Positions 1 through 5,034 of a stretch of DNA of 6,969 nt are shown in pieces (positions within the stretch are counted from its first letter, which is position 1; each line of letters begins with the position of its first letter). The position numbers and the translations under genes are program-made. Source of the stretch: Acidobacteriota bacterium. Lineage in GTDB: Bacteria; Acidobacteriota; Terriglobia; Terriglobales; Acidobacteriaceae. Below the pieces are notes generated by a model. That model worked only from the letters and a program-made list of their open reading frames with translations, did not search any database and had not been told where the DNA came from. The stretch is from contig JAJZNH010000514.1 in NCBI GenBank assembly GCA_021811745.1, positions 1-6,969 of the forward strand, written 5' to 3'.

Positions 1-361
1 CGCGCAGCCGAAGCCACTACCGGTGGTTGCTGTCAGCATTCAGGTCGACTATAATCAATTACTGCGCCGGATTACCGGTCGCCGAAATTGTCCTGTCTGC
101 CAGACCATCTACAATATCTATGTGAATCCGCCCCGGCGGGATGGATTCTGCGATGTGGAGGGCGCGGCGCTGGTTCAGAGGGCTGACGACACGGAACAGG
201 TATTCAAGGAGCGCATGCGCGCCTACGCGGCCCTTACGGCGCCCGTCGTCGAGCATTACCGGGCCTTAGGACGTTTTGCGGAAGTGAATGGAGACCGGCC
301 GATAGCGGAAGTTGCGGCCGGAATTGTTGCCGCCGTCGAGCGGCTGCGCGAGACGGCGTAG
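1..361 (+). CDS. adk: Adenylate kinase, C-terminal part (5' end outside window)
   Basis: Cytosolic enzyme interconverting ATP + AMP and 2 ADP. The frame is open from base 2, so the gene enters from the left and about 119 C-terminal residues are visible. An internal GTG at 23 is not the true start. Visible landmarks are the GRR at the LID entry, then a zinc-type LID with Cys-x2-Cys (CPVC, codons 89-100), x16, Cys-x2-Glu (Glu codon 158-160), the NPP segment, the QRxDD segment, RMRAYxxxTAPVVEHY and a C-terminal helix. In the family the LID metal site is usually Cys4 or Cys3Asp; here the fourth position is Glu. Stop TAG at 359-361. It is followed by map, the usual adk-map-infA order, and secY would be expected upstream. 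Identification is firm from the LID and the TAP..YY motif. Confidence 0.95.
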   Translation, partial: AQPKPLPVVAVSIQVDYNQLLRRITGRRNCPVCQTIYNIYVNPPRRDGFCDVEGAALVQRADDTEQVFKERMRAYAALTAPVVEHYRALGRFAEVNGDRPIAEVAAGIVAAVERLRETA

Positions 362-394
362 CCGGATGGCGTGTTTGCGCGTAAGAAGCTTTTA

Positions 395-459
395 TCAGCT
401 GGCAGCTTTCAGTTGTCGGTTCGATTGCTGGTAACTGTCGGTGGTTAGCTGCCGGCTGA
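395..459 (+). repeat. Inverted repeat of CAGCT-type heptads in adk-map gap
   Basis: The arms at 395-407 (TCAGCTGGCAGCT) and 447-459 (AGCTGCCGGCTGA) are complementary over 13 positions with one G-U wobble, leaving a 39-nt loop. The first arm continues into degenerate 7-nt repeats up to about 420. The second arm ends where the likely map ribosome binding site (GAAGG, 458-462) begins, so folding could affect map initiation. It has the same architecture as the repeats at 1498, 2792, 3589 and 4878, but starts 34 nt after the upstream stop rather than immediately. Confidence 0.6.
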
Positions 460-471
460 AGGCTGGGTTGA

Positions 472-1221
472 GTGGCAGTTGTACTGAAGTCGTCTCAGGA
501 AATCGAGAAGATGCGCCGCGCGGGCCGGGTGGTTCGCGAGGTGCTGGAGCTGGTGCGAGGCCACGTAAAGCCGGGCGCCACCACGCTCGATCTTGAGAAG
601 GCTGCGGAAGCTCGCCTTGCTCAGTTGGGCGTAAAGGCCGCTTTCAAGGGATATCACGGCTTTCCGTGCGTCCTGTGCACGTCGATCAATAGCGAGGTGG
701 TGCACGGGATTCCGTCCTCCAAGCGTGTTCTCAAGGAAGGGGATATCGTTTCGGTCGACTTCGGGGTGGTGGTAGACGGCTACTACGGCGATGCGGCGAT
801 CACGGTGCCGGTGGGCAGGATTGACGCGGACACTGCGCGGCTGCTGGCGGCGACGGAAGCTTCGCTGCAAGCAGGCATTGCGGTGGTCAAGCCGGGGGCG
901 ACCCTGGGTGATGTGGGCGCAGCCGTGCAAGGAGTGGTTGAGCGCGAGGGTTTTTCGGTGGTGCGGGATTTTGTGGGCCATGGTATTGGGGCCCAGATGC
1001 ACGAAGATCCGCAGGTGCCGAACTTTGGCGAGGCCGGCCGAGGCATGAAGTTGCGCGCGGGCATGGTGATCGCCATCGAACCGATGGTGAACGCCGGCAA
1101 GCCGGATGTGATGGTTTTGGACGATGGCTGGACAGCGGTGGCCAAAGACGGAAGTATGAGTGCTCATTTTGAGCACACGGTGGCGGTTACTGCCAGCGGA
1201 GCGAGGGTTCTGACCGAGTAA
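472..1221 (+). CDS. map: Methionine aminopeptidase, type I
   Basis: Removes the initiator methionine from nascent proteins after deformylation; a cytosolic dinuclear-metal hydrolase of the pita-bread fold. The 249 residues have all five metal ligands of the family: Asp96, Asp107, His170, Glu203 and Glu234. They also have the substrate-contacting His78 and His177. Each is exactly one position earlier than in E. coli MetAP. Supporting motifs are VVHGIP, SVDFG, GHGIG, AIEPM and SAHFEHT. There is no N-terminal zinc-finger extension, so it is the short type Ia form. The start is GTG at 472: an in-frame TGA lies at 469-471, a GAAGG sits 9 nt upstream, and the start reads [14 protein letters not shown] as expected for the family. 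It sits between adk and infA and is probably co-transcribed with both. Confidence 0.97.
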   Translation: MAVVLKSSQEIEKMRRAGRVVREVLELVRGHVKPGATTLDLEKAAEARLAQLGVKAAFKGYHGFPCVLCTSINSEVVHGIPSSKRVLKEGDIVSVDFGVVVDGYYGDAAITVPVGRIDADTARLLAATEASLQAGIAVVKPGATLGDVGAAVQGVVEREGFSVVRDFVGHGIGAQMHEDPQVPNFGEAGRGMKLRAGMVIAIEPMVNAGKPDVMVLDDGWTAVAKDGSMSAHFEHTVAVTASGARVLTE

Positions 1222-1236
1222 AAGCGCTCGGTCCAA

Positions 1237-1265
1237 CAGGCCGGCCACGCCTGGAGCAGGCCGGC
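1237..1265 (+). repeat. Paired 9-mer CAGGCCGGC in map-infA gap
   Basis: CAGGCCGGC occurs at 1237-1245 and again at 1257-1265, 20 nt apart, filling most of the 47-nt map-infA spacer. The first copy also forms a small stem with GCCTG at 1249-1253. The second copy lies directly before the infA start region. No heptad repeat is present in this gap. It may simply be GC-rich drift. Confidence 0.4.
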
Positions 1266-1268
1266 GGA

Positions 1269-1499
1269 ATGGGATGCGGTTTGTCGAAGGAAGATGCGAT
1301 TGAGGTCATGGCGACGGTCATTGAGACCTTGCCGAATGCCATGTTCAAGGTGAAGCTCGAAACGAATCACGAAGTGCTGGCCCATGTCTCGGGGCGGATG
1401 CGCAAGAACTTTATCCGCATTCTGCCCGGCGACCGCGTGGCCGTGGAGTTGAGCCCTTACGACCTGAATCGCGGACGCATCGTGTACCGCTACAAGTAG
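1269..1499 (+). CDS. infA: Translation initiation factor IF-1
   Basis: Small OB-fold (S1-like) protein that binds the 30S A site during initiation and assists IF-2 and IF-3. The core is unmistakable: [31 protein letters not shown] and the ending [15 protein letters not shown]. From the ATG at 1269 it is 76 residues, with an N-terminus MGCGL that is not typical. A TTG at 1281 would give exactly 72 residues beginning with SKEDAIEV, the usual IF-1 length and N-terminus, with a GGGA 6 nt upstream (1271-1274). The ATG has only GGAG at 12 nt. The longer form is listed; the TTG start is a real alternative. It lies 47 nt after map, with rpmJ downstream as is usual. Confidence 0.95.
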   Translation: MGCGLSKEDAIEVMATVIETLPNAMFKVKLETNHEVLAHVSGRMRKNFIRILPGDRVAVELSPYDLNRGRIVYRYK

Positions 1500-1595
1500 C
1501 TTTCAGCTCTCAGCTTGCAGCGTCCGGTTTTTCCGCGCTGAGGAAGCAGATTCAACTTTGCACGATGAGTTGAAAGCCGAAGACTGAGATCTGAC
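1498..1595 (+). repeat. Heptad inverted repeat, infA-rpmJ gap
   Basis: Four 7-mers of AGCTTTC type run from 1498 to 1525, starting inside the infA stop codon. Four complementary-sense 7-mers (AGTTGAA, AGCCGAA and two more degenerate ones) run from 1568 to 1595. The arms 1503-1525 and about 1573-1595 are complementary at 16 of 23 positions by hand alignment, so this is an eroded copy of the hairpin seen at 3589-3697. There is no U-run after the second arm, so it does not look like an intrinsic terminator. Confidence 0.55.
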
Positions 1596-1624
1596 AAAAT
1601 CTGCCGCGCCCGGTTTTTACGCGC
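1520..1624 (+). repeat. Direct 19-mer repeat pair before rpmJ
   Basis: Two 19-nt copies, 1520-1538 and 1606-1624, share 17 of 19 bases around the core CCGGTTTTT. Both end in CGCGC and are followed by a purine-rich GAGGA or GGAGA. The second copy overlaps the rpmJ ribosome binding site and forms a 6-bp stem, CCGCGC (1604-1609) with GCGCGG (1621-1626), that would partly cover it. Confidence 0.5.
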
Positions 1625-1641
1625 GGAGAAGGGCAACAGGA

Positions 1642-1755
1642 ATGAAGGTCCGTGCATCGGTTAAGAAGATTTGCGTGAAGTGCAAGGTCATTACCCGCCA
1701 CGGCGTGGTGCGTGTGATCTGCGAGAACGCAAAGCACAAGCAGCGCCAGGGCTAG
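1642..1755 (+). CDS. rpmJ: 50S ribosomal protein L36 (zinc-binding form)
   Basis: 37-residue large-subunit protein that binds 23S rRNA, read directly from ATG 1642 to TAG 1753-1755. It begins [17 protein letters not shown] and ends in the classic KHKQRQG. The zinc site Cys11-x2-Cys14-x12-Cys27-x4-His32 is complete, so this is the C+ paralogue type and not the Cys-less zinc-starvation form. A good Shine-Dalgarno sequence, GGAGAAGGG (1625-1633), lies 8 nt before the start. Its position between infA and rpsM is canonical. Confidence 0.97.
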   Translation: MKVRASVKKICVKCKVITRHGVVRVICENAKHKQRQG

Positions 1756-1787
1756 GGCAGCCTGGCATACGTGGAGGCTTCCACAAA

Positions 1788-1815
1788 GGGAACAGGGATC
1801 AGGGAACAGGCAAAA
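1788..1815 (+). repeat. Tandem heptads GGGAACA/GGGATCA
   Basis: Four contiguous 7-mers: GGGAACA at 1788, GGGATCA at 1795, GGGAACA at 1802 and a degenerate GGCAAAA at 1809. The array starts 33 nt after the rpmJ stop. The period is the same as in the CAGCTNT arrays of the other gaps, but the unit sequence is unrelated. Confidence 0.7.
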
Positions 1816-1836
1816 GCGATTGTGCGAGCAACAAGA

Positions 1837-1864
1837 AACTGTGAACTGTCTGCTGTGAACTGAC
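1837..1864 (+). repeat. Tandem heptads AACTGTG/AACTGTC
   Basis: Four contiguous 7-mers: AACTGTG at 1837, AACTGTC at 1844, TGCTGTG at 1851 and AACTGAC at 1858. It is not obviously complementary to the GGGAACA array 21 nt upstream, so the rpmJ-rpsM gap lacks the clean hairpin seen elsewhere while keeping the 7-nt period. Confidence 0.7.
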
Positions 1865-1926
1865 AAGAGGCTAGTTAGCTTGAGTCAAGGCTTGCGATGA
1901 ACCTCTGGAGGCGCTCCGAATCACCC

Positions 1927-1953
1927 GTGCGAACTCGCTGCGGCGAGGGGCAC
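1927..1953 (+). promoter_or_regulatory. Stem-loop in rpsM leader
   Basis: Outer stem GTGC (1927-1930) with GCAC (1950-1953), an internal loop GAA/GG, then inner stem CTCGC (1934-1938) with GCGAG (1943-1947) closing a TGCG tetraloop. It lies 27 nt before the rpsM ATG and just upstream of the AAAGGA ribosome binding site (1969-1974). In E. coli the rpsM leader carries the S4-binding pseudoknot that controls the alpha operon; a comparable role here is only an inference from position, and no pseudoknot could be assigned by eye. Confidence 0.35.
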
Positions 1954-1980
1954 ATAACCTGAAGCAGTAAAGGAATCCCA

Positions 1981-2367
1981 ATGGCACGTATTGCTGGCGT
2001 CGATCTGCCCCGCAACAAGCAGGCGCGGATTGCGCTCACATACATTTACGGAATCGGCAATCCGCGCGCGCTGAAGATTCTGGAGAAGGCCAATGTTGAC
2101 GCCTTCAAGAAGATCCAGGATCTGGGCGAGGACGAGGTAAACCGCATCCGCCAGGTGATCGAGGACGAAGGAGACGTCGAGGGCGATCTGCGCAAAGACA
2201 CCTCGATGCACATCAAGCGTCTCATCGATATCCAGAGCTACCGGGGCCTGCGGCACCGGCGCTCGCTCCCGGTGCGCGGCCAGCGCACCCACACCAATGC
2301 CCGCACTCGCAAGGGCCCACGTAAGGGCACGATTGCCGGCAAGAAGAAAGCGACGGCGAAGACCTAA
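1981..2367 (+). CDS. rpsM: 30S ribosomal protein S13
   Basis: 128-residue protein of the 30S head that contacts 16S rRNA and forms the A- and B-type bridges to the 50S subunit. It opens with [13 protein letters not shown] and has the [10 protein letters not shown] helix-hairpin segment, a coiled middle, and the rRNA-binding [26 protein letters not shown] block. It ends in a Lys/Ala tail that reaches the P-site tRNA region. AAAGGA at 1969-1974 is 6 nt before the ATG. The stop codon overlaps the rpsK start by one base (TAATG), so S11 translation is probably coupled. The 225-nt gap upstream is long for this operon and contains heptad arrays and a hairpin. Confidence 0.98.
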   Translation: MARIAGVDLPRNKQARIALTYIYGIGNPRALKILEKANVDAFKKIQDLGEDEVNRIRQVIEDEGDVEGDLRKDTSMHIKRLIDIQSYRGLRHRRSLPVRGQRTHTNARTRKGPRKGTIAGKKKATAKT

Positions 2368-2786
2368 TGGCGAAACCACAGCAGGGCGGAGCCGGCAAGG
2401 CCGCCAAGAACAAGAAGTTCAAGAAGCGCGAGCGCAAGAATGTGCCGTTTGGCGTTGCGCACATTCAGGCCTCGTTCAACAACACCATCGTGACCATCAC
2501 CGACCAGATGGGCAACACCATCAGCTGGAAGAGCGCGGGGTCGCTGGGTTTCCGCGGCTCGCGCAAGGGTACGCCGTTTGCGGCGCAACAGGCGGCTTCG
2601 AATGCCGCCGGTATGGCCCGCGATCACGGCCTGCGCGCGGTCGATGTGCGTGTAACCGGGCCGGGCTCGGGCCGTGAGTCGGCGATTCGCGCTCTGGCTG
2701 CCGCGGGGATTGAAGTGAAGTCGATCCGCGACGCGACGCCGGTGCCGCATAATGGCTGCCGGCCGCCGAAGCGGAGAAGGGTCTAA
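2367..2786 (+). CDS. rpsK: 30S ribosomal protein S11
   Basis: 139-residue platform protein of the 30S subunit, near the 3' end of 16S rRNA and the E site. Diagnostic segments are [18 protein letters not shown] (about 29-46), [22 protein letters not shown], the [12 protein letters not shown] turn and the invariant ending [13 protein letters not shown]. The first 25 or so residues form a Lys-rich extension slightly longer than in E. coli S11. The ATG overlaps the rpsM stop and there is no strong ribosome binding site of its own, which fits translational coupling. It is the only tight junction among the expanded gaps of this operon. Confidence 0.98.
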   Translation: MAKPQQGGAGKAAKNKKFKKRERKNVPFGVAHIQASFNNTIVTITDQMGNTISWKSAGSLGFRGSRKGTPFAAQQAASNAAGMARDHGLRAVDVRVTGPGSGRESAIRALAAAGIEVKSIRDATPVPHNGCRPPKRRRV

Positions 2787-2791
2787 GAAGG

Positions 2792-2890
2792 AGCTATCAG
2801 CCGTCAGCTATCCGTTCCCTGGAGCCGCTCGCTATCGTCGAGCCCTCCATATGGAAAAGAAAAGCTAAGGGCTGAAAGCTGAAAGCTAAA
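2792..2890 (+). repeat. Heptad inverted repeat, rpsK-rpsD gap
   Basis: Three 7-mers, AGCTATC at 2792, AGCCGTC at 2799 and AGCTATC at 2806, begin 6 nt after the rpsK stop. The second arm at 2863-2890 has AGCTAAG, GGCTGAA, AGCTGAA and AGCTAAA. By hand, 15 of 18 to 15 of 21 positions pair, depending on which heptad register is used. The several equivalent registers mean the arms could pair in sliding alignments. Confidence 0.65.
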
Positions 2891-2938
2891 CCGGGCCGGG
2901 ATGACATCTGTTGCAGCGGACGTAAACCGGCCGACATC
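2887..2938 (+). repeat. Imperfect direct repeat in rpsD leader
   Basis: TAAACCGG occurs at 2887-2894 and 2923-2930, and each copy is followed after a short GC-rich spacer by GACATC (2903-2908 and 2933-2938). The second copy ends 7 nt before the rpsD ribosome binding site, AGGAG at 2946-2950. GGCCGG in the first copy can pair with CCGGCC in the second. S4 binds its own mRNA leader in Bacillus (rpsD) and E. coli (rpsM), so this is a place to look for such a site, but nothing here proves one. Confidence 0.45.
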
Positions 2939-2955
2939 CGAAGTCAGGAGAAGAA

Positions 2956-3585
2956 ATGGCTCGTTATACCGGAGCAGTCTGCCGCCTTTGCCGTCGTGAA
3001 GGCACGAAGCTCTTCTTGAAGGGCGCCAAATGTACATCCGACCGTTGCCCCCTGGAGAAGCGCAACTTTCCTCCCGGCCAGCACGGCAAGGACCGCAAGG
3101 CCAAGATTGTGGGCTACGGCCTGCAGCTGCATGAAAAGCAGAAGGCCAAGCGCATGTACTTCACGCTTGAGGGTCAGTTCCGCGAGTACTACGAGAAGGC
3201 CAACCGCGCCACCGGCGTCACCGGCGAGCTGCTCATCCAGCAGTTGGAGCGCCGCCTGGACAACGTAGCCTTCCGTCTGGGCTTTGCCATTTCGCGCCGC
3301 CAGGCCCGCCAGGTTGTCCGTCACGGGCACGTGACCGTCAATGGCCGCAAGGTGAACATTCCGTCGTATCAGGTCAATGCCGGTGACGAGGTCGCCATCC
3401 GTGAGGGTGCCAGGAACCTGGTCATCGTGCAGCAGGCATCGCAGTTCGCGGCACAGAACCCTGTGCCCACGTGGCTTGAGGCAAACTTTGAGAATATGTC
3501 CGGGCGCGTTCTCCATCTGCCCAAGCGCGCGGACGTCAACCTGCCGATCAACGAGCAGCTGATTGTGGAGTTGTACAGCAAGTAA
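2956..3585 (+). CDS. rpsD: 30S ribosomal protein S4 (zinc-binding C+ form)
   Basis: Primary 16S rRNA-binding protein that nucleates assembly of the 30S body and affects decoding accuracy. The 209-residue length is typical. The N-terminus carries a full zinc knuckle, Cys9-x2-Cys12-x13-Cys26-x4-Cys31, so this is the C+ type that E. coli S4 has lost. It is followed by FPPGQHG, the helical domain, and the S4 RNA-binding domain at about residues 99-160 ([29 protein letters not shown]). It ends [18 protein letters not shown] (2946-2950) is 5 nt before the ATG. In other bacteria S4 is the autoregulator of its operon; the leader here is structured but regulation is not demonstrated. Confidence 0.98.
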   Translation: MARYTGAVCRLCRREGTKLFLKGAKCTSDRCPLEKRNFPPGQHGKDRKAKIVGYGLQLHEKQKAKRMYFTLEGQFREYYEKANRATGVTGELLIQQLERRLDNVAFRLGFAISRRQARQVVRHGHVTVNGRKVNIPSYQVNAGDEVAIREGARNLVIVQQASQFAAQNPVPTWLEANFENMSGRVLHLPKRADVNLPINEQLIVELYSK

Positions 3586-3588
3586 GAA

Positions 3589-3697
3589 CAGCTATCGGCT
3601 GTCAGCTATCAGCTCTCAGCTTCTTTCCTGGGAAGGCCGACCTCTGTGGCTTGCCGTAAGGAAGAGCTGAAAGCTGATAGCTGATAGCTGAGAGCTG
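3589..3697 (+). repeat. Long heptad hairpin, rpsD-rpoA gap (best copy)
   Basis: The first arm, 3589-3625, starts 3 nt after the rpsD stop and consists of 7-mers CAGCTAT, CGGCTGT, CAGCTAT, CAGCTCT and CAGCTTC. The second arm, 3662-3697, is made of AGCTGAA, AGCTGAT, AGCTGAT and AGCTGAG units. Over 33 aligned positions 29 are Watson-Crick pairs and two more are G-U in RNA. The loop is about 36 nt. The sequence after it is CATTTCAACC, not a T-run, so it is not a standard terminator. It is the least eroded member of the family in this window. Confidence 0.85.
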
Positions 3698-3718
3698 CAT
3701 TTCAACCAAAAGGAGAAC

Positions 3719-3838
3719 TTGCGCGGCCGCCGCAAAATGCATCGCGACGCACTCGCCGCGCGGGAAACGAGAGATCACTATGTTGTGGAGAGGATTTCAA
3801 AAACCGAAGCGCCTGGCGGTCGAAGCCGAGACGCTTAG
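3719..3838 (+). CDS. Possible 39-codon leader ORF overlapping rpoA start
   Basis: The strongest Shine-Dalgarno sequence in the window, AAAAGGAGAA (3708-3717), lies far (about 60 nt) from the rpoA ATG, and no in-frame rpoA start exists near it. It is 3 nt upstream of a TTG at 3719 that opens a 39-codon frame, with an in-frame ATG at 3737. That frame ends at TAG 3836-3838, 59 nt inside rpoA. The predicted peptide is Arg-rich and resembles nothing I know. It may be a coupling leader peptide, or the ribosome binding site may be a relic or a ribosome standby site. Low confidence as a real gene. Confidence 0.15.
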   Translation: MRGRRKMHRDALAARETRDHYVVERISKTEAPGGRSRDA

Positions 3839-4874
3839 CGACACCTACGGCAAGTTCAGCGCCCAGCCCTTCGAGCGCGGATTTGGCACCACCATTGGCA
3901 ACGCATTACGCCGTACCCTGCTTAGCTCCATTGAGGGCGCCGCGGTCACCGCGGTACGCATCGAGGGCGTTCTACACGAGTTCCAGTCCATCACCGGCGT
4001 GGTTGAAGACGCGACCGACATCATCCTGAATCTCAAGCAGATTCCCTTCAAGCTTTCAGGCGACGGTCCCAAGGCCCTCTATCTGCGCGCCGACCAGCCC
4101 GGAGTGGTCACATCCGGCATGATTGAAGCCGACGGCGATGTGCAGATTCTGGATCCGAATATCTATATCGCCACCGTTTCAGAAGGCGGCCGGCTGGAGA
4201 TGGAGATGCGCCTGAAGCGCGGGCGCGGCTATGTCTCCGCCGACAAGAACTTCGATTCGGATCTCGGTCTAGGCTTCATTCCCGTGGATTCGGTCCACTC
4301 GCCGGTGCGCCGCGTGAACTATACGGTAGACGCCGCTCGCCTGGGCCAGATCACTGACTACGACAAGCTGACGCTGGAAGTGTGGACGAACGGTGCTGTG
4401 CTGCCCGCCGATGCTGTGGGCCTGGCAGCCAAGCTGCTTAAGGACCACATGAACATCTTCATCAACTTCGAAGAGGAGATCGAAGCGGATGCGCGCGGCG
4501 AGGAAGGCCGTATTCTGCTCCGCAACGACAACCTCAATCGGAGCGTGGAGGAGCTGGAGCTTTCAGTCCGCAGCTACAACTGCCTGAAGAACGCCAATAT
4601 TCAGACCATCGGCGAGCTGGTGCAGAAGACCGAGGCCGAGATGCTGAAGACCAAGAACTTCGGCCGCAAGAGCCTGAACGAGATCAAGGAGATTCTCGCG
4701 CAGATGGGTCTGTCGCTGGGCATGAAGATCGACGAGCAGGGCAACGCGGTTCCGGGGCCGACGAGCATCCCGCCTGCGACGGCTCTGGCCGCCAGCTACA
4801 ACCACTATGACGAAGAGGACGAGCCGCTCGATTCGGTGGATCTGCAGTTGCCCACCGAGACGGAGAATTTTTAA
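3780..4874 (+). CDS. rpoA: DNA-directed RNA polymerase subunit alpha
   Basis: Alpha dimerises to seed RNA polymerase assembly, and its C-terminal domain contacts UP elements and activators. The N-terminal domain (about 1-235) has the [23 protein letters not shown] helix with Arg45, used in beta binding and assembly, and the [21 protein letters not shown] segment. After a linker, the C-terminal domain (about 250-316) keeps the DNA-contacting residues Arg264, Asn267, Gly295, Lys297 and Ser298, each one position before the E. coli numbering. The 364-residue length exceeds E. coli (329) because of a tail after [14 protein letters not shown] that is acidic (DEEDE) and probably disordered. ATG at 3780 has a modest GAGAG 6 nt upstream. 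The stop is 3 nt from the next heptad arm. Confidence 0.98.
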   Translation: MLWRGFQKPKRLAVEAETLSDTYGKFSAQPFERGFGTTIGNALRRTLLSSIEGAAVTAVRIEGVLHEFQSITGVVEDATDIILNLKQIPFKLSGDGPKALYLRADQPGVVTSGMIEADGDVQILDPNIYIATVSEGGRLEMEMRLKRGRGYVSADKNFDSDLGLGFIPVDSVHSPVRRVNYTVDAARLGQITDYDKLTLEVWTNGAVLPADAVGLAAKLLKDHMNIFINFEEEIEADARGEEGRILLRNDNLNRSVEELELSVRSYNCLKNANIQTIGELVQKTEAEMLKTKNFGRKSLNEIKEILAQMGLSLGMKIDEQGNAVPGPTSIPPATALAASYNHYDEEDEPLDSVDLQLPTETENF

Positions 4875-4877
4875 GAA

Positions 4878-5008
4878 CGGCTGTCAGCTTTCAGCCATCA
4901 GCGGTCAGCCACTTGGAGGATCGCTGATGGCTCGGTGCTCCCCAGCCGCATCGCCGGCGAGGAAATCACCGAGAGATGAGAGTTGAAAGCTGAGAGCTTT
5001 AAGCTCAA
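4878..5008 (+). repeat. Heptad inverted repeat, rpoA-rplQ gap
   Basis: Five 7-mers (CGGCTGT, CAGCTTT, CAGCCAT, CAGCGGT, CAGCCAC) occupy 4878-4912, starting 3 nt after the rpoA stop. Five more (AGATGAG, AGTTGAA, AGCTGAG, AGCTTTA, AGCTCAA) occupy 4974-5008. The arms pair at about 19 of 28 positions by hand, with a perfect 10-bp core between 4884-4893 and 4984-4993. The intervening 60 nt has no similarity to the loops of the other copies. The second arm ends 12 nt before the rplQ ribosome binding site region. Confidence 0.7.
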
Positions 5009-5034
5009 GAATTTCGGAAAAGAGAGTTTTTGCC

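Noticed and set aside
445..1248. A 267-codon open frame on the - strand opposite map
   Set aside because: It is the antisense shadow of a GC-rich gene with every MetAP metal ligand in place; the predicted protein is His/Arg-rich, low in structure and has no family likeness.
1771..1784. Small stem GTGGA/TCCAC after rpmJ
   Set aside because: Only 5 bp with a 4-nt loop and no T-run; too weak to call a terminator or regulatory element.
1880..1920. TTGAGT and TTGCGA as -35 boxes for an rpsM promoter
   Set aside because: No acceptable -10 box is found at 16-18 nt from either.
3589..3697. Possible intrinsic terminator between rpsD and rpoA
   Set aside because: The stem is strong, but it is followed by CATTTCAACC with no T-run, the loop is long, and terminating here would cut off rpoA, which has no obvious promoter of its own.
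395..5008. CRISPR array or insertion sequence as explanation for the repeated motifs
   Set aside because: Units are only 7 nt, arranged as complementary arms in separate gaps with no regular spacers, no transposase and no target-site duplications.
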